Positions 18,475 to 27,554 of a stretch of DNA of 64,000 nucleotides are shown here, piece by piece. This stretch comes from Chitinophagales bacterium (GTDB lineage Bacteria > Bacteroidota > Bacteroidia > Chitinophagales > UBA10324), in assembly GCA_019694975.1 (NCBI GenBank), contig JAIBAY010000008.1:124001-188000 (forward strand), given 5' to 3'. The notes below the pieces were generated by a model, which worked only from the letters and a program-made list of their open reading frames with translations, was not told the DNA's origin and did not search any database. Numbering within the stretch: position 1 is the first letter of the stretch; the number at the start of each line of letters is the position of its first letter. A program made the translations under genes and the position numbers.

Positions 18475-20592
18475 CTAAATGACGATGAGTTTCTTTGTCC
18501 ACAAGCAGGATCCGTCGTTGACGGTAATCAGGTAGCATCCGGGTGACAGTTGCGGCGGTACCTTCCACGAAAGCTGATGTGTGCCGGCAGTAAGCACGCC
18601 ATTAAAAATTATGGACAGTGGTTTTCCTGACATATCTAACAACTCTATTTTTTCTGTTGCATAGTTCGTGAGTTTCAGCATCATTGTCAAGCTGCCGTTA
18701 ATGTTTACCGGATTAGGTGTTATTGTGATTCTGTTTTCAGTTGTTGTACCGATGAAAGCATCAGTGTAACAATCGGTTTGCAACTGATCATCCATCCAGA
18801 GTATTCGTGCAGTAATCCAGTTCTTTAATGTATCAACTTCCTCTGCGTAGGTAGCGGGATAATAAGCATTGGGCCAGACATAAACCCCAAGAATCGGATA
18901 CTTCGCAAACTGCCGCTCTTTGGCGCTGTCTAACAGCAATGCGAAGGAATCTATGAGCTGATGCATGTGGTTCAGTTCAAAGACTGATGACCGCAAATCC
19001 TGCCACCTGCAACGCAAATGCTGGTAATAAACAGTATCCTGCAACAGCCGTTGCCACCAAAAGGGATTCAATCCACCATCGTAGTTGAAAGGGCAGGGAA
19101 AGTCCCATTGCCAGCCTATGCTGTAGGCGCCATTGTAGTAATCAGCATTGCCAAATGCAAGGTTGAAATCCCAAATCGGGCCCATCGTCATTTTTCCGTC
19201 CTTGCTTGCTTTGTCTTTATGAAAAAAACTGCTCCAGCGATAGCCATCTACATTTTTGCTTATCTCGTTCAGTAAGGCAAAATCAATGAACGATGCTTCA
19301 TCGGCGTATTTTCTGAAACCGTTTTCAGGGTCATCAAAATCCGTAGCCATCAGGGCATCTTCAAATGAATCAGTATAAGCCTGTATGTAGCTCTTCTGCT
19401 CATTCGTTATCTGATCAGGCTGAGGATCGTGATACTGAATAAAAATTGTTTGCCAGATGTCGGGGCCATCACAGGGAGGATATGCTGAAGTAAAGCCATC
19501 AACCTGTTCACCGTCATATTTGTCTATTTTGAGAATGTATCCGCCTGTCAGTTCATCACCTGCATTGTCGTTCTCTTTCAATTCTGCAATGTTAACCCGC
19601 CCCGAATCCTGCTTGATTTTTTCTTCCAGCACATAAACTCCCTGGTAATCGTTGTTCAGGATTACTTCACAAAAACGTGTACGGGAGGCATAGCGGCCCA
19701 TTTCGTTGGACAAACGATAGATCAGCGCATTGCGCATCATTGATTTATCGTTATACGGGGCATATAGTATCCAGTCGTTTTCTTCCGGCATGGTGAGCAA
19801 CGATACATTGAGGTTGCCACCTGTATCATCCCGTGTTTCGAAAGAGTAGGAAGGCTGCGGGAAGGAGATGGAACTGCTTCCTCTTTTCTCAATGGAGATA
19901 TGCCCGGAGAAGTTGTTGGGCACATCTTCCGGATGATTGGAAGATCCGGGGCCATTGTCAATGATGCCCATCTCTGCGTCGATACGCGCGAGATCAGAGA
20001 TCAGCTGACCATTCGTATTGATGATGATCAACGGAAGATCGGATGATACGATTTGCGGAGGCGGGCTTGCAGCACCGGTATCAAAGGTAACCGACCAGTT
20101 GTGCAGGATGCCGAAATCAGCATAAGGATATTCATCAACAATCAGCAGTTGCCACGTCCCATTCGGATCCTGCGAATTATTGAATGTTCCGAGATTACCT
20201 TCCGGCAGATAAATACCTGTAAATGGAGCGCTTCCCTGCGTAATGCTGACCGTGGCATCCATCCAAAAGCAGGTATGCTGATAATCATCTCCATCTCCGC
20301 CATTGTGTGAGGTGAGTTCCACCAGGGTATTGTCTGGAGACTTAAGCCAGATCACCAGGTCATCGTCCCAGGTATGACTGACATTAATGCAGACCGAAAC
20401 GATTCCGAAAGCCGAATCAATGGATGCCGGAATAACGCCGGTGACCTCAAGGTTATAGAAGTTGAGCTGACCATCATCGGTAACAACACCAGTATCTCCT
20501 TCAAAAGTCTGGGCACTCAGCACATTAATATGCAAGAAAGAAAGCAGCAGCAGACTTAGAAAATACAGTGGGAGGCGCCAGCGGATAGTCAT
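18475..20592 (-). CDS. Secreted CotH-kinase protein with P-domain and T9SS type A sorting signal
   Basis: About 705 residues from the ATG at 20590-20592; a TTG ten codons earlier is less likely. Order: signal peptide ('RWRLPLYFLSLLLLSFLHINVLSAQ'); a proprotein-convertase P-domain (about 28-170: 'VTGVIPASIDSAFGIVSVCINVSHTWDDDLVIWL', then 'DPNGTWQLLIVDEYPYADFGILHNWSVTF'); a CotH-type protein-kinase domain (about 190-600: 'ISIEKRGSSS', 'NDWILYAPYNDKSMMRNALIYRLS', 'YQGVYVLEEKIKQDSGRVNIAEL', 'GPIWDFNLAFGNADYYNG'); and a C-terminal sorting domain ('ITPNPVNINGS' to 'KLIVI'). CotH kinases phosphorylate secreted or surface proteins. The metal-motif aspartate often seen as WDFD is WDFN here, a variant I also recall from Bacteroidota members. 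Substrate unknown. Confidence 0.88.
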   Translation of the reverse strand: MTIRWRLPLYFLSLLLLSFLHINVLSAQTFEGDTGVVTDDGQLNFYNLEVTGVIPASIDSAFGIVSVCINVSHTWDDDLVIWLKSPDNTLVELTSHNGGDGDDYQHTCFWMDATVSITQGSAPFTGIYLPEGNLGTFNNSQDPNGTWQLLIVDEYPYADFGILHNWSVTFDTGAASPPPQIVSSDLPLIIINTNGQLISDLARIDAEMGIIDNGPGSSNHPEDVPNNFSGHISIEKRGSSSISFPQPSYSFETRDDTGGNLNVSLLTMPEENDWILYAPYNDKSMMRNALIYRLSNEMGRYASRTRFCEVILNNDYQGVYVLEEKIKQDSGRVNIAELKENDNAGDELTGGYILKIDKYDGEQVDGFTSAYPPCDGPDIWQTIFIQYHDPQPDQITNEQKSYIQAYTDSFEDALMATDFDDPENGFRKYADEASFIDFALLNEISKNVDGYRWSSFFHKDKASKDGKMTMGPIWDFNLAFGNADYYNGAYSIGWQWDFPCPFNYDGGLNPFWWQRLLQDTVYYQHLRCRWQDLRSSVFELNHMHQLIDSFALLLDSAKERQFAKYPILGVYVWPNAYYPATYAEEVDTLKNWITARILWMDDQLQTDCYTDAFIGTTTENRITITPNPVNINGSLTMMLKLTNYATEKIELLDMSGKPLSIIFNGVLTAGTHQLSWKVPPQLSPGCYLITVNDGSCLWTKKLIVI

Positions 20593-20654
20593 AAAGCAAA
20601 TTTGCAGGTTATTAAAATACAAGTGACAATTTTTATTGAATATGCCAAACAGTG

Positions 20655-22763
20655 TTACCTGGCTGGCAGATACTTTTTTGCATTCAGGGTATCACCCATG
20701 TAATAATACGTGGCGCCGATATTGTATCGCGCATTCTGATTCTCCGGATTCACTGACAGTGCTTTTGCAAATGCTTTCAATGCATTTGGAAAATCTTTCA
20801 GCGCACCATAACTATTACCCAAATTCACCCACACGATATCAGCCTCCGGATTGATGGTCACCGCTTTGTTATAGTATTCAATGGCCGTTTTATAGTCTCC
20901 CATTTCGGCATACGTGTTACCCATATTATACGGCGGAAATTCATCCTTTGGATTAAGCTCCATTGCCTTGTTAAGCATTGCGATAGATTGGGGGAAGTTA
21001 TGCATTCGTGAAAAGAAAAGGCCCATGTTGTTATATGGATCTGAAGAAGTGGAATCAAGTTCAATGGCTTTGCTGAACATTTCAAAGGATTGCTGATACT
21101 GCTTGTTCTCGCCATAGGCAACGCCTGCCGCCACATAGAAATGCTGATCTTTTTTAGTCATGTTGTCGCCGGCGGTTTCAAAGCATTGCACGGCTTTCTT
21201 ATAATCCTCCAACTCCTTGTAACCCATTCCCAGGTTAAACCATGCTTCACCGTAATCAGGCAGGATTTTAACAGCCTCTGTCAATTGCCTCACACCTTCA
21301 GTAAGAAATTGCTGTTTAATGCCTGCGTTTTTTTCCGTAAGGCCTTTTTCCATCACGAGTATACTGCCGTAAGCATAGCGGATACGGGCACTGTTGGGAT
21401 GTGTTTGCACATCAGTTTTGGTGAGTGTGATGTTATCTTTCCAGTCGTTGTTGCGTGCGACGGTTTTTACAGCATACAAGACAAGTATGATCACTGCAAT
21501 TGATATAATTCCCTTATTTGATCCTGCCAATGCCCTGATGTTCCGGTAGGCCATTGCGGCCATATCCGTATTACATATTTGCGCCAGCAAAAAAGCAATA
21601 CCAATGCAGAAGCCAAGCGCCGGCATATAGAGAAAGCGCTCGGCAAGCGTAGCCTCAATAAGAAACAGGATGTTGGAGGTTAATGAAAGTGTTGCTGCAA
21701 AGAAGAATATGGAAAAGGCGACCGGTTTTTTTGATTTCCATCCGCGAACGGCAAAAACAATGCATCCGATAATGACGGCCACTGTCAGCCAAACCTCTGG
21801 TGCGGCCAGTGAAAAAAGCGGAATCGTATTGTAAGAATAATCGAAGCAAAGCGGAACAGGCATCACTAAAAGGAGCATGTATCTGCCGATGATATACAGC
21901 GCTGTTGTCAGACGTGTAAGCGTATCATCACCTGCCGCAGCCAGGCTGTTGTTGATGAGCAGGATTTCATTAAAGCCAGTAAGTCCGTTGAGCACCGCGA
22001 CCCTGACGCCAAGGTATATAAGCAATGCTGCCACAAATGGAAGAGAACTGATGATGATTTTCCGGCTGCTTGCCGGTGAAAAGAAGTAAACTGCCAGGGG
22101 CGCCACTGCCACCATCGTAACCGCCGTTTCTTTAGAGAGTAAAGCCAATAGCTGTGTGACGCCTGCAAGCGATAGCAACCATAGTTGGTTAGTGCGCGCA
22201 TACTTCACCGCCGCCCATAGTGAGATCATTGAAAAGAGGAAACACAATATTTCATCACAGCTCTTAATATTAGCTACCACTTCGGTATGTATCGGATGGG
22301 CAATAAAAAGCAGCGTTGCGATGAGCGGGATAACGATATTGGTTTTTTCGAAGAAATAGAGCAGAATACTCAGCAATACGCTGGCAGTGATCGCATACAG
22401 TATCACATTCACCCAATGAAAAAAGTGAGGGTTGGCAGGAGCTATCTGCCATTCAACAGCAAACAATGCGGTGGAAAGCGGCCGGTACAAGCCTTCTTCC
22501 CTGTCCCAAAATCCGGCGCGGTAAGCCGTGGTGAATATTTCAGGCATTGCAGTAATACCTTCTTTGGTGAATTTGTTTTTTCCAATCACCGTTTCATCGT
22601 CGAGTACAAAATCGTGCTGCAGTGTGTTGGCATAAAGTAAAAAGGCAAAGATGCCGGTTACTATCATCAGCCATCTTTTTAAAGATGAATGCACCTTACC
22701 TTTTTCAGCCGTCACCGCTTTTAATACTGTGTCAGTTTGTTTTTTATCTTTTTTCACCTTCAC
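20655..22763 (-). CDS. TMTC-like membrane glycosyltransferase with C-terminal TPR repeats
   Basis: About 702 residues if started at the GTG at 22761-22763 (VKVKKDKKQTD). The open frame runs up to an ATG at 22979, but that start overlaps mazG head-to-head and codes for a non-conserved stretch. About 10 hydrophobic helices fill residues 30-420. The first loop carries 'NTLQHDFVLDDETVIGKNKF', the acidic DD motif of GT-C glycosyltransferases. The last ~250 residues contain six to seven TPRs ('YGEAWFNLGMGYKELEDYKKAVQCFETA', 'DPYNNMGLFFSRMHNFPQSIAMLNKAMEL'). This is the layout of TMTC O-mannosyltransferases and their bacterial relatives. I infer a polyprenyl-sugar-dependent transferase with a protein-binding superhelix; acceptor unknown. 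Confidence 0.82.
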   Translation of the reverse strand: MKVKKDKKQTDTVLKAVTAEKGKVHSSLKRWLMIVTGIFAFLLYANTLQHDFVLDDETVIGKNKFTKEGITAMPEIFTTAYRAGFWDREEGLYRPLSTALFAVEWQIAPANPHFFHWVNVILYAITASVLLSILLYFFEKTNIVIPLIATLLFIAHPIHTEVVANIKSCDEILCFLFSMISLWAAVKYARTNQLWLLSLAGVTQLLALLSKETAVTMVAVAPLAVYFFSPASSRKIIISSLPFVAALLIYLGVRVAVLNGLTGFNEILLINNSLAAAGDDTLTRLTTALYIIGRYMLLLVMPVPLCFDYSYNTIPLFSLAAPEVWLTVAVIIGCIVFAVRGWKSKKPVAFSIFFFAATLSLTSNILFLIEATLAERFLYMPALGFCIGIAFLLAQICNTDMAAMAYRNIRALAGSNKGIISIAVIILVLYAVKTVARNNDWKDNITLTKTDVQTHPNSARIRYAYGSILVMEKGLTEKNAGIKQQFLTEGVRQLTEAVKILPDYGEAWFNLGMGYKELEDYKKAVQCFETAGDNMTKKDQHFYVAAGVAYGENKQYQQSFEMFSKAIELDSTSSDPYNNMGLFFSRMHNFPQSIAMLNKAMELNPKDEFPPYNMGNTYAEMGDYKTAIEYYNKAVTINPEADIVWVNLGNSYGALKDFPNALKAFAKALSVNPENQNARYNIGATYYYMGDTLNAKKYLPAR

Positions 22764-22938
22764 AAAATAATAAATCCGGCCACAGTATAAATCTGGGTTG
22801 GCACCTGTGATCTGCCTATTGCGTTTAAGGAGTCCCGGTACCTGTTTCCGGCAGAGAACCGGCATTTTCAATTGAGTAATCATCTGTCTTTTATCAGGAA
22901 TAACATTTTCGTAATATCGCCGGCATAAAATCAACAGC

Positions 22939-23745
22939 ATGACACCTGCACAGATTGCCTTCGACCGTTTGCTGATCATAATGAATCAACTGCGTGAACA
23001 ATGTCCGTGGGATAAAAAGCAGACCCTTGAGTCGCTGAGGCTATTGACGATTGAAGAGACCTATGAGCTGGCGGATGCCATCGACGTGCAGGATATGAAA
23101 TTGCTCAAAGAGGAAATTGGTGATGTGCTGCTGCACATGGTGTTTTATGCTAGAATTGCGGAGGAGAAATCGGCTTTTGATATTACAGATGTCATCAACA
23201 CCCTCTGTGATAAACTGATCCGTCGTCATCCGCACATCTACGGCGATCCCGATAATGGCGGTGAGCTGGTGAAAGTTGCGTCGGAGCTCGAGGTGAAACA
23301 CAACTGGGAGCAGATCAAGATGAAGGAGAGAAAGAAATCTGTGCTGGAGGGCGTGCCTGTTTCGCTGCCTGCCGTGGTAAAGGCTTTTCGTATTCAGGAT
23401 AAGGCCAAGCAGGTTGGCTTTGAATGGGAAAACAAAGAAGATGTATGGAAGAAGGTGGAGGAGGAACTGGATGAATTCCGGCAATATACCAGCCGTGAAA
23501 AACTAACGGAAGAAGAAAAGGAACGGATGCAGCAGGAGTTTGGCGATGTTCTTTTTTCATTGGTCAACTTTTCGCGTTTCCTTGAAATTGATCCTGAAGC
23601 CGCGCTGGAGAAAACCAATAAGAAATTCATCGCCCGTTTCCGGATGATGGAAGACCTTGCGCTGCAACAGGAGCGGCCATTAAAGGAAATGACACTTGCC
23701 GAAATGGATGCGCTTTGGAATAAGGCGAAGGAAGTATATCGCTGA
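22939..23745 (+). CDS. mazG: Nucleoside triphosphate pyrophosphohydrolase
   Basis: 268 residues with two tandem MazG helical bundles. The first begins 'LREQCPWDKKQTLESLRLLTIEETYELADAI' (EExxE Mg site, residues about 20-50) and continues 'KEEIGDVLLHMVFYARIAEE' (the D of EIGDVL). 'KLIRRHPHIYGD' leads into the second domain with 'VEEELDEFR' and 'EEFGDVLFSLVNFSRFL'-like motifs (here 'QQEFGDVLFSLVNF'). MazG hydrolyses non-canonical and canonical NTPs to NMPs, limiting mutagenic nucleotides and, in E. coli, tempering the stringent response. Length equals E. coli MazG (263). Divergent from the TPR gene. Confidence 0.96.
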   Translation: MTPAQIAFDRLLIIMNQLREQCPWDKKQTLESLRLLTIEETYELADAIDVQDMKLLKEEIGDVLLHMVFYARIAEEKSAFDITDVINTLCDKLIRRHPHIYGDPDNGGELVKVASELEVKHNWEQIKMKERKKSVLEGVPVSLPAVVKAFRIQDKAKQVGFEWENKEDVWKKVEEELDEFRQYTSREKLTEEEKERMQQEFGDVLFSLVNFSRFLEIDPEAALEKTNKKFIARFRMMEDLALQQERPLKEMTLAEMDALWNKAKEVYR

Positions 23746-23835
23746 ACAGATTGCTGCAGTTGGTTTCAGGAATTTATTCCTGTGTAACTTTTTGCGCGGA
23801 TATTTGAGGAAGCTAAAAGCAAGAACACCGGCTGA

Positions 23836-24516
23836 TCATACAATTTGCCAGTCTATCGGTGTTTTTCCCCCGCTAATCAGCAAGCTGTTTGTTTTGGAAA
23901 AATGCCTGCATCCATAAAAATTAGTGGCAGAAAAAGGAGATGGATGAGCAGCTTTCAGGATATGATGTTTCGACGAATCAATTAATGCCTGCTTTTCCTG
24001 CGCGAATTTGCCCCATAACAGAAAGACAACTCCGGCACTTTTTTCAGAGATGGTTCGAATCACGGCATCGGTAAAGATTTCCCATCCTTTGCCATGATGA
24101 GAGGCAGGCTGATTGGCTCTTACGGTGAGCAGGGCATTCAGCAACAACACTCCTTGTTCGGCCCATTTGGTGAGATTGCCTGACGTGGAGACAGGAATGG
24201 CGAGGTCATTTTTCAGTTCTTTAAAAATATTGATCAGCGAAGGAGGAGGAGGAATTCCATCTGCCACGGAGAAGCACAGTCCATGCGCCTGCCCCGGACC
24301 ATGATAAGGATCCTGCCCGATGATAACGGCTTTTACGCGAGGGAAAGGAGTGAGGTTGAAAGCATTGAATATCTGCGGGCCGGGCGGATAGATCACCTGT
24401 CCGGCTGCTTTTTCTTGTTTTAAAAATTGTCGCAGGTTGTCGAAATAGGGTTGCTCAAATTCATCATGCAGCAGTTGCTTCCAGCTTTCTTCTATCTGCA
24501 CTTCGATGCGGCTCAT
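23836..24516 (-). CDS. ung: Uracil-DNA glycosylase, family 1
   Basis: 226 residues from the ATG at 24514-24516. The frame extends to a TTG at 24537, but that codon is the tail of the promoter -7 element (24535-24542), so it cannot be the start. The catalytic motif GQDPYHG holds Asp69 and Tyr71, followed by '[12 protein letters not shown]'. The C-terminal HPSP loop is in '[25 protein letters not shown]'. The enzyme removes uracil from DNA at the start of base excision repair. Length and motifs match E. coli Ung (229). Same strand as the upstream region only; divergent from the tRNA-Arg. Confidence 0.97.
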   Translation of the reverse strand: MSRIEVQIEESWKQLLHDEFEQPYFDNLRQFLKQEKAAGQVIYPPGPQIFNAFNLTPFPRVKAVIIGQDPYHGPGQAHGLCFSVADGIPPPPSLINIFKELKNDLAIPVSTSGNLTKWAEQGVLLLNALLTVRANQPASHHGKGWEIFTDAVIRTISEKSAGVVFLLWGKFAQEKQALIDSSKHHILKAAHPSPFSATNFYGCRHFSKTNSLLISGGKTPIDWQIV

Positions 24517-24534
24517 GGATAAATGGTATAAACA

Positions 24535-24542
24535 CAAAAGTA
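24535..24542 (-). promoter_or_regulatory. Promoter -7 element TACTTTTG for ung
   Basis: Minus-strand match to TAnnTTTG, ending 18 nt before the ung ATG. Its last three bases are the TTG that a gene finder could take as a start. Confidence 0.55.
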
Positions 24543-24563
24543 ATGTTCACTTTTCTTTTTCTT

Positions 24564-24571
24564 TATCTTTG
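24564..24571 (+). promoter_or_regulatory. Promoter -7 element TATCTTTG for tRNA-Arg
   Basis: Exact TAnnTTTG match on the plus strand, 76 nt upstream of tRNA-Arg; the divergent ung promoter lies only 20 nt away. Confidence 0.4.
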
Positions 24572-24646
24572 GCAGCCTGTTTACGGGTGACTGCATACAT
24601 TCCTCTGCATGATGGAGCAGTGATGCTTTAGTCGTCTCCCTCAAAT

Positions 24647-24722
24647 GGTCTCGTAGCTCAGGGGATAGAGCAACAGCCTTCTAAGCTGTGGGTCGTTGGT
24701 TCGATTCCAACCGAGATCACCA
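24647..24722 (+). tRNA. tRNA-Arg(UCU)
   Basis: 76 nt including an apparent encoded CCA (24720-24722). Acceptor GGTCTCG pairs with CGAGATC (one G-U pair), discriminator A. D-arm GCTCAGGGGATAGAGC; anticodon stem ACAGC/GCTGT with loop CTTCTAA, anticodon TCT; T-arm with GGTTCGATTCC. It reads AGA codons. It stands alone, not in a tRNA cluster. Confidence 0.96.
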
Positions 24723-24776
24723 CCGGTTTATCAAGGCGTAACAGCTATTACCGCCTTTAACGTCTGCTGTACATAC

Positions 24777-25016
24777 ATGACAATTACCATTTTGTTTTTT
24801 CACCAGGGCGAGCTGATCCGTTTAACGGTGAGTTATGCACCTTCACTCGATCACGCAGAGCGTGAAGGAACCTGGGATACAGACAATAACCACGTTGCGC
24901 TATCCTGGCGGCTCTTCAAAGAATTTAAACAAGAACGGGATTATGCGAAACGAAAAGAGCTGCTTGCATCCATTCGTCATGATGTGGAAGATACCAACCG
25001 GAAAGCTTTAGGTTGA
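24777..25016 (+). CDS. Possible small hypothetical protein
   Basis: 79 codons from the ATG at 24777, downstream of tRNA-Arg. The predicted protein starts 'MTITILFFHQGELIRLTVSY' and ends with a charged helical stretch ('WRLFKEFKQERDYAKRKELLASIRHDVEDTNRK'). The amino-acid mix is that of a soluble, expressed protein rather than of a random frame, and no other gene covers 24723-25139. I recognise no family and see no -7 element directly upstream, so it could be transcribed from the tRNA promoter or not at all. Low confidence. Confidence 0.35.
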   Translation: MTITILFFHQGELIRLTVSYAPSLDHAEREGTWDTDNNHVALSWRLFKEFKQERDYAKRKELLASIRHDVEDTNRKALG

Positions 25017-25139
25017 CTGTTGAGCTTCAGGGTTATACCGGCATTCCAGGCTTGCATTGGTTACTGTTACTTTCATCGCGCCAGAAGTGACAAAAGCATT
25101 TATAATACACCGAATGATGATGGTGTAATTTTTCGAGGT

Positions 25140-26123
25140 TCAGTCCAATATCTTATCCAGCCTGTTTTGCAGTGCTTTACCTAATGATGAATCTCCGAAA
25201 TCTGGTATAAGGAAATAAGCTTTCGCAAGATGCAACTGATCGACAGAAGAAATGACCTGGTAAAAATTTCGGGCCATTGATCGCAGATCAGCAAGTGAAC
25301 CTAAAGAAAGCAGATGAATATTTTTTGCCGTCAATACAGGAAATATACTGCGGGCGATACGCTGCATATCTTCCAATACAAGGAAAACGGCACTGCCCGG
25401 GTGATTGTTTATTTCGTCTAAGTTTTGCAACCTGAAGACCGGTGTGGCCGGTGCATAATGCCGGTATTTTGTTCCCGGAATGGCAGCAGGTGTTTTATCG
25501 GTTTGAGTGCTGATAGTTACATCCGGCAATACCGATCTTATTTCTGCTTCTCCAATTATTCCTGGCCTGAGGATGATAACTTCATTATGGCTTCTTGCAT
25601 CCACAATGGTTGATTCCAAACCCACAGCGGAATCACCGCCGTCCACAATGCCGGCAATCTTAGCGCCGAGATCAGCTGCTACCATAGCAGCGGCAGTGGG
25701 AGAGATGGTGCCCGATGTGTTGGCACTCGGTGCTGCCAGTGGAACATTAATTTGCGCTATAATGGAAAGAAAAACCGGATGGCCGGGAATGCGCGCAATA
25801 ACCTGCCGGTTACCCGCAGTGGCAAAAAGTAATGGCGAATCATCAGGCAGGTCAAGCATAAAACTCAATGGCCCGGGAGAGAAACGATGCATCAGTAGCA
25901 GTGTGTTTACAGGAATGGCCGCAACAAATGAATAAACCTCTTCGATGCTATGAAAATGACAAATCAGCGGATTGTCGGCCGGCCGGTTCTTTATTTCAAA
26001 AATTTTTGCAACGGCTTCGGGGTTGGTGGCAATTGCGGCAAGTCCGTAAACGGTTTCCGTTGGTACGGCCACTGCTTCTCCCTGCAGCAGTAACTTAACG
26101 GCATCTTCCGCGGAGATTATCAT
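25140..26123 (-). CDS. tsaC: L-threonylcarbamoyladenylate synthase, Sua5 type
   Basis: 327 residues: a YrdC-like catalytic domain (1-200) plus the C-terminal Sua5 domain (about 210-327), so this is the long Sua5 form. 'AVPTETVYGLAA' and 'FEIKNRPADNPLICHF' bind ATP and bicarbonate-threonine intermediates; 'APSANTSGTISPT' is the second signature. The enzyme makes threonylcarbamoyl-AMP for the t6A37 modification of ANN-decoding tRNAs, including the tRNA-Arg(UCU) encoded nearby. Its ATG directly follows the TGA of the upstream GumN-family gene with no base between them, so translation is probably coupled. Family certain. Confidence 0.94.
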   Translation of the reverse strand: MIISAEDAVKLLLQGEAVAVPTETVYGLAAIATNPEAVAKIFEIKNRPADNPLICHFHSIEEVYSFVAAIPVNTLLLMHRFSPGPLSFMLDLPDDSPLLFATAGNRQVIARIPGHPVFLSIIAQINVPLAAPSANTSGTISPTAAAMVAADLGAKIAGIVDGGDSAVGLESTIVDARSHNEVIILRPGIIGEAEIRSVLPDVTISTQTDKTPAAIPGTKYRHYAPATPVFRLQNLDEINNHPGSAVFLVLEDMQRIARSIFPVLTAKNIHLLSLGSLADLRSMARNFYQVISSVDQLHLAKAYFLIPDFGDSSLGKALQNRLDKILD

Positions 26124-27443
26124 TCAGGGTAACAGTTGAAATGAAGTGAAAAACCTGTTCCTGAATTCTTTATTATACTTCTTCCTGTAGGTATAAAGCA
26201 AAACGTAAACGGTCCCGCTTTTCTCATAACAATGCACATGGCAGTTTCTGCCGTCAGTGGTTTTAAGTTCGAACTGCAGCCTGTTGTTGTGAACGGTGTC
26301 TGCAATAGTTTTATCGAAGAAGACCGGCATTTTAAACTGATGTTGTATGACAGATCTCAACACGCTATCCTGCAAGCCGCTGCCCACATACAGATCGTAG
26401 CTGTGCTTTTCCGTGCTGTAGGTGGAAGACGTTGCGGAGTAATGCATGGCTGTCAGCGAACCGATTTTTTCACTGCTCAACCATGGCAAGACCGGAAAAT
26501 CTGCCCTGAATTTATTTTGCGGAGATGATTTGCGAAACCAGCCATTCGCCAGGTAATTGTTATAGGAAGGAATCACCGGCAATACGGAATAGCCCTTGTC
26601 GCGCAGCAAATTCACCAGCCCTTCTGTTTCACCAAGATGGCCTGCCCCAACCGCTATGAAGGTGGAATGTTTTTTTATCATCGTGTCGATCCTGTCCGCC
26701 ATGCGGTGGTTACGAATCGTGATGAGGCCGTCGTATAAACTGTCGGGAAGGGAGAAATCATTTTCGAATGACATCATCCGGACGAGATCATTGTCGAGGT
26801 AATAACGTACAATCTCATTGTACGTATTCGATTCTTTACCGGATTGTCTGACGGTTTCCATCAGCATCATGGCCTGGTCTGCATAACTGAGCACATCAAA
26901 GACATGCAATTGTTCGGCGATGGTTTCCAGCCCCTGTACATTTTTCTCCTGTTCCATGGCAAGGTGCTGAAAGTATTCATCCAGAAAGTAGGTATTGTTG
27001 TTATCCGCCGAGTCAGCTGATGAATACACTGACTGTGAAAGGATGGCAGCAGTATAGACAGGTTTGAGCCGCTCATAATTCCTGATGCTCTCGCCGGTTC
27101 TTGCGCGGCAATAACGGTCAACGGAATCATACTGTGCCGCGGTAAGTAACCTGTTAAGTGAATAGCTTGTATCCATGAATAATCCCTGCATGATGTTGAA
27201 ACGGGAATCATCATCGATAACAATTTCCATGGCAAACGCCTCACAGGATTCAAAGGCAGCCGGCACAGAATCAGCGAGGCGGAACACTCTCGCATCTCTT
27301 GTATGCATGGTGCCATAGAGATAGGAAGGAGCAGATAGGCCATTTCCGGTTATCTTCCATAACAGGGAATTTCCCTGCGCTGATGCAGTGTTATGTTGGT
27401 AAAACACCCCTAGGGCAATTACAAGAAAAACAGCGGATCTCAT
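26124..27443 (-). CDS. TraB/GumN-family secreted protein
   Basis: About 439 residues from the ATG at 27441-27443; a TTG four codons earlier is the alternative. The signal peptide ends near 'HNTASAQG'. The TraB/GumN (Tiki-like) fold is marked by 'LLWKITGNGLSAPSYLYGTMHTRD' (GTMH, a putative metal site), 'CEAFAMEIVIDD' (conserved E), 'ETIAEQLHVFD' and 'TFIAVGAGHLGETEGLVNLLRDKGYSVLPV' (GAGHL). Eukaryotic relatives (Tiki) are metalloproteases that cleave Wnt; bacterial members are suspected proteases. The last ~140 residues after the GumN domain form a beta-rich extension. The gene is first of a two-gene unit with tsaC. Function inferred from fold only. Confidence 0.85.
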   Translation of the reverse strand: MRSAVFLVIALGVFYQHNTASAQGNSLLWKITGNGLSAPSYLYGTMHTRDARVFRLADSVPAAFESCEAFAMEIVIDDDSRFNIMQGLFMDTSYSLNRLLTAAQYDSVDRYCRARTGESIRNYERLKPVYTAAILSQSVYSSADSADNNNTYFLDEYFQHLAMEQEKNVQGLETIAEQLHVFDVLSYADQAMMLMETVRQSGKESNTYNEIVRYYLDNDLVRMMSFENDFSLPDSLYDGLITIRNHRMADRIDTMIKKHSTFIAVGAGHLGETEGLVNLLRDKGYSVLPVIPSYNNYLANGWFRKSSPQNKFRADFPVLPWLSSEKIGSLTAMHYSATSSTYSTEKHSYDLYVGSGLQDSVLRSVIQHQFKMPVFFDKTIADTVHNNRLQFELKTTDGRNCHVHCYEKSGTVYVLLYTYRKKYNKEFRNRFFTSFQLLP

Positions 27444-27554
27444 GGAATGGTGCAAGATAATACAACGCCGTGCAAAACATTAAACCCATAATTTCGAAAA
27501 TGACTTTTGCGACGTTGCACCTCGCTGATCAATGCTGATAAAAGCAACCTGTTC

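Noticed and set aside
22764-22979. 72-residue N-terminal extension of the TPR/TMTC-like protein up to an ATG
   Set aside because: The extension overlaps the start of divergent mazG and has a cysteine/arginine-rich text unlike a conserved domain. The GTG at 22761-22763 leads directly into the charged lead of the first membrane helix.
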